A DNA stretch of 64,000 bases from Chryseobacterium gleum (GCA_945882095.1 CAMCWF010000005.1:47841-111840), one strand, 5' to 3'. Positions 44,812 to 53,947 are shown, numbered from the stretch's first letter. Numbers and translations: made by a program. The notes: generated from the letters alone by a model not told the origin.

Positions 44812-47717
44812 TGAAACTTTCCTTTCTTTTCATTCTTCTTCCCTTGGTAGGTGTCTTTTCACAAAACCGTGGAAAGGTTCATGGCATTGTTAAAGACTCT
44901 TTTAACCTCATTCAAAACATCGAAGTGCAATTGCTTCCTGAGAAAAAATTCATTCATACCGATGCCTCTGGTAGTTTTGTTTTTGAAGAAGTTTCCTTTG
45001 GAAATCACACCTTGGAAATTCATGAGTTCGGCTTCCTCCCTTTCCGAATGGATGTCCTGGTGAACCAACCTGACTTTTGGCTCGACACCCTGATGCTATC
45101 GATTGACCGGCGGCAAGTGGCTGTCGAAGTAAAAAGAAAAGCCAAGGGAGAAATGAGCGAGTTGATAAAAACAAAAAAAAGCATCTCCATTGTAACCATA
45201 AAATCGAAGGAAACACTCGATAAACTTCCCAATAAAAACGCAGCAGACCTCGCTTCAAGGATGCCCAGTGTGATGTTGTTTAGGTCAAAAGGAGAAAGCA
45301 ATATGGTTTCGTTGCGTGGTACTCCCATTGATTGGACCTCGGTATTGATTGACGGTGACCGCTTGCCGGTTGCTTGTGAGGACAACGCAACGCGCTCTTT
45401 TGAATTCGAAGCCTTCCCATCGGATTTCGTGAGCGAAGTAGTCGAAGTGCGTTCTGTTACACCAGACTTTGAGGCAGACAACATCGGCGGAAGTTTGAAT
45501 TTTTTAACCCTAGAACCTACAGATGAAAAAACTTTACATGTGGATGCTGCTTTGGGATTTAATTTCAAAGGGAACAAGCCTTCTGGAGATTTTAACTTAT
45601 TGTTCAGCAACCGAAGTAAAGACAAGAAATGGGGATATTTGGTGAACACAACCTATTTTGGGAGAACCTATGCAAGTGAGGCCATTAAAACCATTTTTGG
45701 AAGCAACCTAAACCATGGCGTAAACCGATTGGAACTCAGAAAATACGACGGATTTAGATCTACCTCGGGTGCTCAATTTGCGGTTACCTATCAACCTTCC
45801 AAACGCTGGGAATGGAAATTAAATGGGTTTTGGGGCAGAATGACGGACGACAAGCACATGAATAAAATATCCTTCAATTGGTTTGAGGAAAATGGCCAAA
45901 GGGTACGCTTGCAAAATTGTGTGGGCCTATGGATTCGGCAAGTGGAAGGAGCATCGCTGAATTTAAAAGTAAGTCCAAACCCAAAAACAACCGGAACCTT
46001 TCGTCTTGCAGGTTACCTCAATCAATTCAAAAGCGGACCCGTTCCTTTCGCTAAAAACGATCCGAGAAATGGTTTTTTTGTCACCGAATTTCAAAGTCCC
46101 GAACTCAGTTTCAACGACCTTTCCAAAGTGGATTTGTATGGTCAAGCGGTGGATCCAAATGCGCAAGATTTTATATTGCTGAAACTCATCGGCAACGACA
46201 ATCCCTATGGTAAAGGGGATGATCCTTTGCTCATACTGCCAAATTTTAATGGTACACTCAACGCCAACGATTTTGAATTCACCCAAAGTTATACAGAGAT
46301 CAACCGCACCAATGAAACGGATCCCATTGTGTTTAAAAACGATTGGGAACACCTACTCAACGACCGTTGGAAACTGCAGGTAGGTATCAAATACAGGTTT
46401 AAAATTGGCGAAAGAAGCCTATCGAAACACGAATGGTTCCAAGATTATTCTGGCGGTAATTCCAGTCCTATTTTGGTAAGTGATTTACAAACAAATCCCT
46501 TTCAAACCGCATCTTCGGTATTTCTTCTGCACGAAGTAGGATCAACCTATGCTCCATACCAGTATGATTTTCTAAACGCAAATGGATTGAATCAATTTCT
46601 GAGTGAACAAGATGATAAACTTCGAGAGGTTGCCATGAACCCGCTCAATTTTGAATACAACCAATGGGTTGGATCGAGTTACGATTACCGCGAACAACAA
46701 AGTTCGGGCTACGCCATGGCCACCTATGCAGGAAAAAAAATCGCATTGCTCGCAGGGGTAAGAATTGAACACACATATTTGGTTCAATCTTCAGACACCC
46801 TCACCTCGACCATCGCGCTGGATACGGCAAGCAATACCTATTACAATGTTCCGGAAACCCGTACCATTCGAAAATCTTACATCGGTTTTCTCCCTTCCAT
46901 CAACATCAACCATTACCTCTCTACGTCCACAACCCTTAAATGGGCGATTTCACGAACCATGCACCGACCCAATTTTGAGGAAACAAAACCCGGTCACGCG
47001 GTCATTCGCTACAATGAAATGGAATATACCTTCGGTAATCCTTCCCTGAAACCTGCGTTTTCGTATAATGTTGATTTTACCTACGAAAAATACCATGGGA
47101 ACCGAGGTTTGTTTTCTGTGGGAGCGTATTCAAAGTACATCAGGGACCACATTTATACGATGTCTGCCTTGAATACCGATCCAATTTCTGGGGTGACCAT
47201 TCGAAAATATGGAAATGCACCTTGGTCATGGGTCGGCGGGATAGAAATTTTATACAACCGAAAATTTGATTTTTTGCCCAACAAATGGCGCAATTTGGGC
47301 GTCCGTTCCAACCTAACCCTTTCCATGTCAAGAATGAAAATTGAAGGTCGTCCTGACAACCAAGCCATGACCAAACAAACCCCCGTACTGTATAATGTCA
47401 ACCTGTTTTACGAAGGAAAAAAACTCCAGTGCAACGTCGCGCTGTTGTACACCGGAAGGTATGTGAGCGACCTCAATCTCACCTACATCAACGGTGAATT
47501 GTTTCACAAAAACAGCGATTACGACACGTATGTGAACCAAAATTATGCATTGGAAGCCACGGTTTTGTACGCAATCAACGACCATTTAGCCTTGGAAACG
47601 CAACTCACGAACTTGCTTAACTTCCCAGAACGCAAATCTTTAGGAGCCCCTTGGCGTTCCAGCTATGTAGAATACTACGGCGCTAGGGTTCAACTTGGCG
47701 TTACTTGGTCGCTGTAG
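44811..47717 (+). CDS. TonB-dependent receptor, second of a tandem pair
   Basis: The 968-residue paralogue of the preceding receptor shares the plug phrase SLRGTPIDWTSVLIDGDRLP, the order of domains and many barrel segments (RFKIGERSLSKHEWFQDYSG; IYTMSALNTDPISGVTIRKY). The N-domain is more diverged (GKVHGIVKDSFNLIQNIEV). The pair looks like an old tandem duplication with split ligand range. Its 3' end overlaps the convergent ceramidase-like gene by 17 bp. Confidence 0.9.
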   Translation: MKLSFLFILLPLVGVFSQNRGKVHGIVKDSFNLIQNIEVQLLPEKKFIHTDASGSFVFEEVSFGNHTLEIHEFGFLPFRMDVLVNQPDFWLDTLMLSIDRRQVAVEVKRKAKGEMSELIKTKKSISIVTIKSKETLDKLPNKNAADLASRMPSVMLFRSKGESNMVSLRGTPIDWTSVLIDGDRLPVACEDNATRSFEFEAFPSDFVSEVVEVRSVTPDFEADNIGGSLNFLTLEPTDEKTLHVDAALGFNFKGNKPSGDFNLLFSNRSKDKKWGYLVNTTYFGRTYASEAIKTIFGSNLNHGVNRLELRKYDGFRSTSGAQFAVTYQPSKRWEWKLNGFWGRMTDDKHMNKISFNWFEENGQRVRLQNCVGLWIRQVEGASLNLKVSPNPKTTGTFRLAGYLNQFKSGPVPFAKNDPRNGFFVTEFQSPELSFNDLSKVDLYGQAVDPNAQDFILLKLIGNDNPYGKGDDPLLILPNFNGTLNANDFEFTQSYTEINRTNETDPIVFKNDWEHLLNDRWKLQVGIKYRFKIGERSLSKHEWFQDYSGGNSSPILVSDLQTNPFQTASSVFLLHEVGSTYAPYQYDFLNANGLNQFLSEQDDKLREVAMNPLNFEYNQWVGSSYDYREQQSSGYAMATYAGKKIALLAGVRIEHTYLVQSSDTLTSTIALDTASNTYYNVPETRTIRKSYIGFLPSININHYLSTSTTLKWAISRTMHRPNFEETKPGHAVIRYNEMEYTFGNPSLKPAFSYNVDFTYEKYHGNRGLFSVGAYSKYIRDHIYTMSALNTDPISGVTIRKYGNAPWSWVGGIEILYNRKFDFLPNKWRNLGVRSNLTLSMSRMKIEGRPDNQAMTKQTPVLYNVNLFYEGKKLQCNVALLYTGRYVSDLNLTYINGELFHKNSDYDTYVNQNYALEATVLYAINDHLALETQLTNLLNFPERKSLGAPWRSSYVEYYGARVQLGVTWSL

Positions 47718-48435
47718 TCGTTTGACTTTCTTGCAGGGCGTCTTGTCCTGATTTGTAGAGGTAATAACCCATTGTGAACACCGCGAAGGAACTGAATACA
47801 TGCCATAGAAAGTGTGTTCCTTGGGGTAAGAATGGGAAAGGATTTGGGGTCGGATAGTCCAACAATCTAAATATCAACGACGAGATGAGGAAAAACAGGG
47901 TGAGTAACACATAGCGGGCGTGGCGCCATCGGTTTCTGTAAAGCGACCAAATAATAGGTATGAGGAAAGCACTGCCCGAAAACAAATACCCAATGTTCGG
48001 CGCTAAAACACGATAACCCTGTCCCAAGGACGCAATGACCAACACTGCAGACGCATAGAAACCCAATACACAAAACACCCCAAAGTACCATTTTCGTGTG
48101 ATTTTCGTCCAAAAATAAACAGACAAAGAAAGCGACATAAAAGCAGCGGGAAGCCAATCGAGCATTAAGAATACATTGGAAGTCCTGAACGCATGGAAAA
48201 GGGTGGATCCTAACCCATTAAGAAACAGCAGGGGCAGAATAAACAATATGATGCGATGCTGCTTATACCTTCCCCAAAGAAAGACAAGCCAAAATACCAC
48301 TGGAATGAAGAAAAATAAGGAGGAAAAGGCATTCCACGGTTCGTGAATGTGGGAATCATAGACAAATTCATTGTAAATCGGTCCTCGATCCTGGATGATT
48401 TCCATCCTTCGCTGTATCTCCAATGAATCAATCAC
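47701..48435 (-). CDS. Seven-helix ceramidase-like (CREST family) membrane hydrolase
   Basis: The 244-residue protein has about seven hydrophobic helices. It carries, in order, the CREST superfamily motifs: Glu and Ser in HEPWNAFSSLF, Ser and His in GLGSTLFHAF, Asp in MLDWLPA and two His in GTHFLWHVFSS. These form the zinc-amidase site of alkaline ceramidases (family knowledge). It would cut an amide bond in a membrane lipid such as ceramide. A start at 48405 (MEIIQDRG) is also possible. It is convergent with the TonB receptor pair and divergent from the sigma-54 activator. Confidence 0.78.
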   Translation of the reverse strand: MIDSLEIQRRMEIIQDRGPIYNEFVYDSHIHEPWNAFSSLFFFIPVVFWLVFLWGRYKQHRIILFILPLLFLNGLGSTLFHAFRTSNVFLMLDWLPAAFMSLSLSVYFWTKITRKWYFGVFCVLGFYASAVLVIASLGQGYRVLAPNIGYLFSGSAFLIPIIWSLYRNRWRHARYVLLTLFFLISSLIFRLLDYPTPNPFPFLPQGTHFLWHVFSSFAVFTMGYYLYKSGQDALQESQTTTATK

Positions 48436-48594
48436 TGTGTAAAGTTAGGATGAAAAACCCATATTGCCCTTCCGAATTCCTCAAAATGGAAAAAGTTTTT
48501 ACGGCTTGGTCGCGCCTTGCTTCCCCCTGGATGCACTTTTTTTATCGAGATTATTGAACACATTTTGTACCTTCATATCCCTTATCACCGAAAC

Positions 48595-50028
48595 ATGAAA
48601 ACCTTACTTTCCTGGATTGCAAACACCAATGACTTTGAAGCAGGTAAGGTCTTAGAAACAGGTCCCACGGCAAATTACCACAAGTACTTTTTTAAATCAG
48701 ACCGACACCTTTTGTTGTCCTCCGCGCAGGGCGACGATACCCGGTCCGAACTTTTGGTGAACTACCTCAAACGAACCTATCCCGAACGTACCATCGAATT
48801 GCGTTACATGGACATACAAGACCCCATTGACCACCGGGAAATTCAAGGGAAAATCAATCCCCTTCTGATCGAATTGCGGGACGACACCTTGGATGTTTTT
48901 ATTTCCCCAGGAAGTCCGGCCATGCAAGTAGTCTGGTACCTTAGTCATTTGACCTTGAAGTTGAAAACGACCCTTTACCAAACACGAGAGGCGAAGCATA
49001 CGAAAACCAAGGACAAGCCAGAATTGATAAAAATTGCCTTCGAAGAATCTTCTTTGCCCGTGACAGCGATGTACCACCAAGAGGAAATGCAAAAGAATTC
49101 CGGCGAGGATTATTTCATTACCCCCACCATAAAAAAAATCTATGAAAATGCGGCAAAGGTTGCTCAAGTGGATGGGGTAACGGTTCTTATTCTTGGTAAA
49201 AGTGGTACGGGCAAGGAAAATTTAGCCAAATACATTCACAAAAATTCGATCCGTAATGAACAGCCTTATGTAACGGTAAACTGCTCTGCCTTCAGTGATT
49301 CTTTGCTGGAATCTCGGTTGTTTGGGTATAAGAAGGGGGCTTTTACCGGAGCAGACAAAGACACCCAAGGATTGTTTGAGCTCGCGGATAAGGGAACCAT
49401 TTTTCTAGATGAAATCGGAGACATTTCGCCTTACATGCAACAGGTGTTGTTACGGACCTTACAAGAGAAAGAAATCATGCCATTGGGCGGAAAAGCAAAA
49501 AAGGTGAATGTACGCGTCATAGCCGCGACCAATCAACATTTGCTAAAATTGTGTGAAGAAGGAACATTCAGGTGGGATCTCTACTATCGTTTGTCTGTGG
49601 TAGAACTTGACCTTCCTACCCTATCAGAACGTGGCAAAGCAGACATCAAGGGAATGATTGACCATTTTCTGACCCAAAAAAAGAAAGAATTACACCGTCC
49701 CAAAAAACTCCAATTGGAAAAAGATGCCTTGGAGATTCTTTTAAATTATTCCTATCCTGGAAATGTGCGACAACTGGAAAACATCATCTCTAGGTTGTAT
49801 GTTTTTAATGAAGAAACGGTGTCTGCGGATGTACTTCCCAAGCGACTGAAACAACGCCCTTCAGACCAACCCATGAAGATGGAATACATAGAGAAAGAAC
49901 ATTTGATTCGGGTCTTGAAACACTTCAATGGCAACAAGCGACAAACGGCCCTTGCCATTGGATGGTCCATCAATACCTTGGTCGCGAAAATGGAAAAATA
50001 TGGCATTACGCCCAAGAGGCGGTTGTAA
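48595..50028 (+). CDS. Sigma-54-dependent activator with CARF/RtcR-like N-terminal sensor domain
   Basis: I use ATG 48595 (MKTLLSWIANTNDF), giving 477 residues; the open frame extends upstream with no good start. Residues 1-165 form a Rossmann-like sensor with HLLLSSAQGDDTRSELLVNY, DPIDHREI and VFISPGSPAMQVVWYL, the last being the SPGTP-type signature of RtcR/CARF domains. The AAA+ part has Walker A GKSGTGKE, the sigma-54 loop GAFTGA, Walker B TIFLDEIG and the C-terminal Fis-type helix-turn-helix (GNKRQTALAIGWSINTLVAKM). It should sense an RNA end or cyclic nucleotide and open sigma-54 promoters. One such promoter lies 185 bp downstream. Confidence 0.88.
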   Translation: MKTLLSWIANTNDFEAGKVLETGPTANYHKYFFKSDRHLLLSSAQGDDTRSELLVNYLKRTYPERTIELRYMDIQDPIDHREIQGKINPLLIELRDDTLDVFISPGSPAMQVVWYLSHLTLKLKTTLYQTREAKHTKTKDKPELIKIAFEESSLPVTAMYHQEEMQKNSGEDYFITPTIKKIYENAAKVAQVDGVTVLILGKSGTGKENLAKYIHKNSIRNEQPYVTVNCSAFSDSLLESRLFGYKKGAFTGADKDTQGLFELADKGTIFLDEIGDISPYMQQVLLRTLQEKEIMPLGGKAKKVNVRVIAATNQHLLKLCEEGTFRWDLYYRLSVVELDLPTLSERGKADIKGMIDHFLTQKKKELHRPKKLQLEKDALEILLNYSYPGNVRQLENIISRLYVFNEETVSADVLPKRLKQRPSDQPMKMEYIEKEHLIRVLKHFNGNKRQTALAIGWSINTLVAKMEKYGITPKRRL

Positions 50029-50213
50029 AACGGAGCTTCGACCATTCCCGCGTTACGGAGCGCTTATCCACCGTTTTTTTTTCAGCTACCGGGGTCCAGT
50101 GCGTGACTTTCCCAAACAATCATTCCATTTAAGAATGTGTATAATTCTGCACTATTTTTCAGATATTGATATATATTTCAGCATTTTTTATTGGGTTTAC
50201 TACCTAATTTTCC

Positions 50214-50229
50214 TTGGCACATCCTTTGA
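50214..50229 (+). promoter_or_regulatory. Near-consensus sigma-54 (-24/-12) promoter
   Basis: TTGGCAC-N5-TTGA matches the consensus TTGGCAC-N5-TTGC at all but the final base, with the required 10 bp between the GG and the -12 dinucleotide. Initiation about 12 bp later would be near 50241, 24 nt before the ATG at 50265. It lies just after the sigma-54 activator gene. Confidence 0.7.
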
Positions 50230-50264
50230 CTAGGGCGTGCAACAAACCCTTAAACAACTCGAAC

Positions 50265-50732
50265 ATGTTGCAAGAAATATCAAAAATCAGCCCTGAAGAA
50301 AAGAAACAAAACGAAGCCCTGTTGCAAGAATTTCGCTACGCATTTTTGAACGCAAGCATCCCTCAATTACAGCAGATGTTGGATTCCAATGGAATCTTTT
50401 TCGGGAAGAGGAGCAAGTCGCACACCATCGCGAAAATCAACAAGTATTTTTTTGAGGAAATGCGAATACAAAAGTGTTTATGGCCCGGTCTGAAGGATGG
50501 TTTCAGCGTGGATGAATTTCCTGGGGAGCATGTAATTGAATTTCGTCTCATGGAGGTAGATCCTTTTGAGGACGAGGAACACGAAAACTACACGTTTGGT
50601 GATCCGCCTCGAAGTCAATATAAAGAAATTCTTTTTTACTTGGCCCTACGGTTTAAAAATGGGAAAATCTGTGGTCTTCGCTATCCGAAAAAGGTGATTC
50701 GATCCATTACCAGTCTTCAGGTATTGAATTAA
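50265..50732 (+). CDS. Unknown 155-residue protein, likely target of the adjacent sigma-54 activator
   Basis: I start at ATG 50265 (MLQEISKISPEEKKQNEALL); upstream in-frame codons lie inside the promoter. The protein is cytoplasmic, with a helical N-terminus, a central acidic stretch (DPFEDEEHENYTFG) and a beta-rich end (YKEILFYLALRFKNGKICGL). The overall pattern, helices then curved beta strands, is compatible with an NTF2/SnoaL-like fold, but I do not recognise a family. Its promoter and position make it the probable output gene of the CARF/RtcR-like regulator. Confidence 0.75.
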   Translation: MLQEISKISPEEKKQNEALLQEFRYAFLNASIPQLQQMLDSNGIFFGKRSKSHTIAKINKYFFEEMRIQKCLWPGLKDGFSVDEFPGEHVIEFRLMEVDPFEDEEHENYTFGDPPRSQYKEILFYLALRFKNGKICGLRYPKKVIRSITSLQVLN

Positions 50733-50974
50733 CATGACATTCGATGCTCATGTTTGGTTTTTCGCTTAAAAAACTTTACTTCCATTGTAACCAACCTATC
50801 CACCCTCGTTAAAGGGACATAATCATCCAGAATTCTGTGTTTGCAGAAGCCAACCGACCCGGCAGGGCACGGTGGAAAAATGATGAGAGGTGCGCACCTA
50901 AAAGAATATGCAATCACAGCTTATTCTGAATGATTTAATTTTTTAACCCGCCGCAAGGCATAAAATCATTTTGT

Positions 50975-51448
50975 ATGAAACGCTTAAAAATCCTGTCTGG
51001 AAAAAGAAGAACCGTCGGAAACCTTACCGGCTTGCTGTTCACCCTTGCTGTTTGTTTATCGAGTAACGAATCCAACGCCCAATCGATGGTAATCCCTCCA
51101 GATTATATAGAGATGAGCGTCGCTATCGCTCCTTGCAGCAAAATGTACAGCCGCTCGTTCGACACAAAACACAATGCCATTCGTCGGCACCTAGAGGTGC
51201 TAGATTTGAACAACATTGACACCAACCGAACGAAAATAGTCTATGACTTAAATGCACCGATTTTCTCCTATTTTTCCAATAGGGAAAACAACGACATCAT
51301 CTATATAACCTATGTTCTTTTCAACGAAGCTTCAGGGACTTACAAAAGTGCCTTAATGGAATGTCCCAACCAAACGATGGACGTTTTTGAATCTGATGGC
51401 TTCGTAATGCAGTATGAACCCTCCAAAAGGAGACGACGTAAACACTAA
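50975..51448 (+). CDS. Exported protein of unknown function
   Basis: The 157-residue product starts MKRLKILSGKRRTVGNLTGL, a long basic n-region followed by a hydrophobic stretch and a likely cleavage after SNAQ. The mature part (120 residues) is beta-rich (NRTKIVYDLNAPIFSYFSNR) and ends in an unusually basic tail KRRRRKH. No family is recognised. It is monocistronic with a terminator hairpin 24 bp after the stop. Confidence 0.6.
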   Translation: MKRLKILSGKRRTVGNLTGLLFTLAVCLSSNESNAQSMVIPPDYIEMSVAIAPCSKMYSRSFDTKHNAIRRHLEVLDLNNIDTNRTKIVYDLNAPIFSYFSNRENNDIIYITYVLFNEASGTYKSALMECPNQTMDVFESDGFVMQYEPSKRRRRKH

Positions 51449-51471
51449 ACTTTCTTGCAACCGAATCGTGA

Positions 51472-51498
51472 ACGCATCCAATTATGGGTGCGTTTTTT
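51472..51498 (+). terminator. Rho-independent terminator
   Basis: ACGCATCC-AATTAT-GGGTGCGT forms an 8-bp stem with one wobble pair, followed by a run of T. It closes the gene ending at 51448. Confidence 0.85.
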
Positions 51499-51530
51499 AC
51501 TTAGCGTTGTGTGACTTTGTTCAGCATATA

Positions 51531-52415
51531 TCAGAAAGACCGAAACCATTGAATCAAGGGTAACGGAAACAATTCACCATCTACAATCCCACCTCCAAAA
51601 CCAAATTGGACACACTTTCCTTCGGATTGATGCCAACGTAGTCCAGGAACCAAGATTGCAACCACAGGTTGATAATAGCCATTAGCATTAGTTTCAATGG
51701 AGGGTAAAAGGACAAAAGAATCAAATACAAAACTAAGCTTTGCAGATATCTTTGCCATACCTGCAACGCTGGCCATAGGCCGTCCAGTTAAATCACCGTC
51801 AAATTGAAAAGCACCATACCCCCCTGAAAACGCAATGTTTCGTTTTCTATCCCCAAAAGATAGAGAGCCAAAAGGAAGAAATCCAAAAGAAGTTGGCGCT
51901 ATCCAAGACCCTGTCCCTGCCAATCCACCTATCGCGAATTGCGCACGCGCTCCAAGCTCCCAACTCTTTTTGAAACTTAAAATGATAGGGCTACCCGCCC
52001 ACGAAGTCATAATTCCCACCCCCAGGTTGTTCCCCAAACCAAATTGCAAATCTGGTCCAAACAGGTTCCATTGAATGTAATGCTCCCCTTTTTTAATAGG
52101 CAGTCCGTTGGTGGTTAGAAAATAACGGGTTGCAAACTTATCTTCTCCAACATACACTCCATTCGCATTGAAATCATTTGCATTAATCAAAACAACTTTC
52201 TTAATCGTGTATTGAGGGATATAGATTTTACGCAAGTCCTTGGTTTCCAATAATAACTCGCGCTCATCTTGTGAAATAATTTTCCCAATGAGTTCACCCG
52301 AATTGGTGGTGATAATTCGGTAAAAATTCGTATCCACAGCACCAGAAGGGGTGGTTTGGGCCTGGGCCTGGAATTGCAGCAATAGGACGAACAAAGCAAA
52401 AAGGTACTTTTTCAT
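51531..52415 (-). CDS. Exported protein, probable outer-membrane beta-barrel with N-terminal LSm-like region
   Basis: I use ATG 52415 (MKKYLFALFVLLLQFQAQAQ), giving 294 residues with a clear signal peptide; the open frame upstream is probably not translated. Residues 30-90 (YRIITTNSGELIGKIISQDE followed by RKIYIPQYTIKKV) look like a small SH3/LSm-type module. The rest shows alternating strands (HYIQWNLFGPDLQFGLGNNL) and Gly/aromatic pairs consistent with a barrel. Function unknown. Confidence 0.65.
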   Translation of the reverse strand: MKKYLFALFVLLLQFQAQAQTTPSGAVDTNFYRIITTNSGELIGKIISQDERELLLETKDLRKIYIPQYTIKKVVLINANDFNANGVYVGEDKFATRYFLTTNGLPIKKGEHYIQWNLFGPDLQFGLGNNLGVGIMTSWAGSPIILSFKKSWELGARAQFAIGGLAGTGSWIAPTSFGFLPFGSLSFGDRKRNIAFSGGYGAFQFDGDLTGRPMASVAGMAKISAKLSFVFDSFVLLPSIETNANGYYQPVVAILVPGLRWHQSEGKCVQFGFGGGIVDGELFPLPLIQWFRSF

Positions 52416-52527
52416 GTTTTTTTTTGCAATAATAGGAATTCTAAAAATTCTATAAAAATCGATTTCACCAACTGTTAAAAACAGCGTTGCGAAATTCGCA
52501 AGTGCAAAAAAACTGAAAAATACAAGA

Positions 52528-52980
52528 CTATTCTGCCTCCTGCTTGGCTTTCTTAGATTTGCGGTACAAATAGGCCTCATAGATGAAGCGCTTTGCGAAA
52601 CGAACTTGTTTGTCGGCATTTACCAATTTCTTGTAGACATTGGCATTAACCCCAAAATATTCATAGGTGGAACCATCGGTAAATGTGATTTCCAACAGCA
52701 GTCCTTTGTGCTTGTAATCCGCGATTCCACATTCCGTAATGGTCGCCGTGTATTCTGCCAGATTCGCTTCCTTGGTTTCAGGTGCGATACTGACCAAGAA
52801 ATGGTACCCATCCACTACCTGTCGGCCCATAAATGTCGCCTCGTCTTTCATGGGGTCACCCTCTTGGTATTTATCTGGATGCCATTGTTTTACAAGTTTT
52901 CGATACTTGAGTTTCAGTTCAGCAAGATCGATGTCTTTTTCAATCTCAAAAAGTTTCTTGTATTCGTTGATGCGTTTCAT
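52528..52980 (-). CDS. J-domain protein fused to a KTSC domain
   Basis: The 150-residue protein has an N-terminal J domain (residues about 5-65) with the diagnostic HPD in KLVKQWHPDKYQEG. The C-terminal half contains LLLEITFTDGSTYEYFGVNA followed by VYKKLVNADKQVRFAKRFI. This fits the KTSC domain, a small module often linked to RNA/DNA-associated or phage proteins. The J domain should recruit DnaK; KTSC may present the client. It lacks the Gly/Phe and zinc regions, so it is a specialised co-chaperone. Confidence 0.75.
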   Translation of the reverse strand: MKRINEYKKLFEIEKDIDLAELKLKYRKLVKQWHPDKYQEGDPMKDEATFMGRQVVDGYHFLVSIAPETKEANLAEYTATITECGIADYKHKGLLLEITFTDGSTYEYFGVNANVYKKLVNADKQVRFAKRFIYEAYLYRKSKKAKQEAE

Positions 52981-53151
52981 TTCTCTCGTTTGTCGGACCC
53001 TTTCAACAGAAATCGGCAGGGATTTTCAATTCAAGCGCGAAGATATGCATACATTTCGAGGGGGACTATTTTTTACGTAGGAAAGTCCTAAGTTTAAACC
53101 TTTGATAACATCAAATTTCAGATTCTCAAAAAAGGAAAGTGCTTAATTGGA

Positions 53152-53358
53152 TTAGAATTGACTCAATTCGTTTTTCAAGCGATCTACTTCATTTTCCCAG
53201 GATTCCACCACCTTTAATTGATTCTCAATTTCTGCTTCTTTTTCTGAAAAGGTACGCAAGAAATGGAATTCCCGAATTTTATCTAATTTGATTTGCGCTT
53301 CTTTCTTGCACTTAAAGAAAATTTCACAAGGTTTAGCAATGTAATGGTTACCGTGTTT
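53152..53358 (-). pseudogene. C-terminal coiled-coil remnant of an unrecognised gene
   Basis: A minus-strand frame without a start codon, opening after a stop near 53359, reads NHYIAKPCEIFFKCKKEAQI and continues through a charged coiled coil ending EVDRLKNELSQF. The composition is protein-like and not a shadow over most of its length. Its 5' end runs into the truncated transporter on the other strand, so a deletion probably joined two gene ends here. Confidence 0.35.
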
Positions 53359-53877
53359 TTAATCCCCGTCTACATGGTAATGGTGCTTTATTACAAACCA
53401 CTTTTACTGGATTTTATTCGGAAGGTGTTTCGCCTGAAAGACCACAATGCTGTTGAAGAGGTATTGTCTAACGCAAAAAAAATCATTCCTTACCTAGGTT
53501 CCATCATTGCGACTGCCATTTTTATGCTGGTGGCCTTGTTAACGAAGACACCGATCTACATGCTGTATGTTTTTATCCTGTATACAGTCATTAATTTCAT
53601 AGACAACAATTTTCTGATTCCCAAAGTAGTTGCGGCAAGGGTTAAAATCAATGCACTTTTTTCCATCATTGTCGTGATCATTGGTGGTGCGATTTGGGGT
53701 ATCGCCGGGATGTTCATTGCCATTCCCATTACGGCGATTGTAAAAGTCATCTTCGACCACATTGATTCCTTAAAGCCCTTTGGCTATCTTTTGGGTGAAA
53801 ATGTACCAGAAAGTCAAAAAAATCCACTGAACTTTATTAAAAAAATCTTCAAAAGACCCAAACCAACAGCGATGTAA
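53293..53877 (+). pseudogene. Truncated AI-2E family transporter (C-terminal part)
   Basis: The frame encodes 3-4 membrane helices ending in the conserved AI-2E/PerM C-terminus: YTVINFIDNNFLIPKVVAAR, then VKINALFSIIVVIIGGAIWG and IAGMFIAIPITAIVKVI. Family members are about 350 residues. Here at most 194 remain, starting from a TTG (53293) or an ATG (53344). The segment before IIPYLGSIIATA is also shorter than normal, so both an N-terminal and an internal loss are likely. It is probably nonfunctional. Confidence 0.7.
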
Positions 53878-53947
53878 AGTTGGGAATGGAGAAGGATGTG
53901 GATTCGTACAATGGAAAGAGGGTAATGTGCCTTCAATAGGTCACAAC

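Noticed and set aside
48503..48525. TTGG...TTGC near 48510 as a second sigma-54 promoter before the activator
   Set aside because: Spacing between GG and GC is 9 rather than 10 bp and the -24 box is poor.
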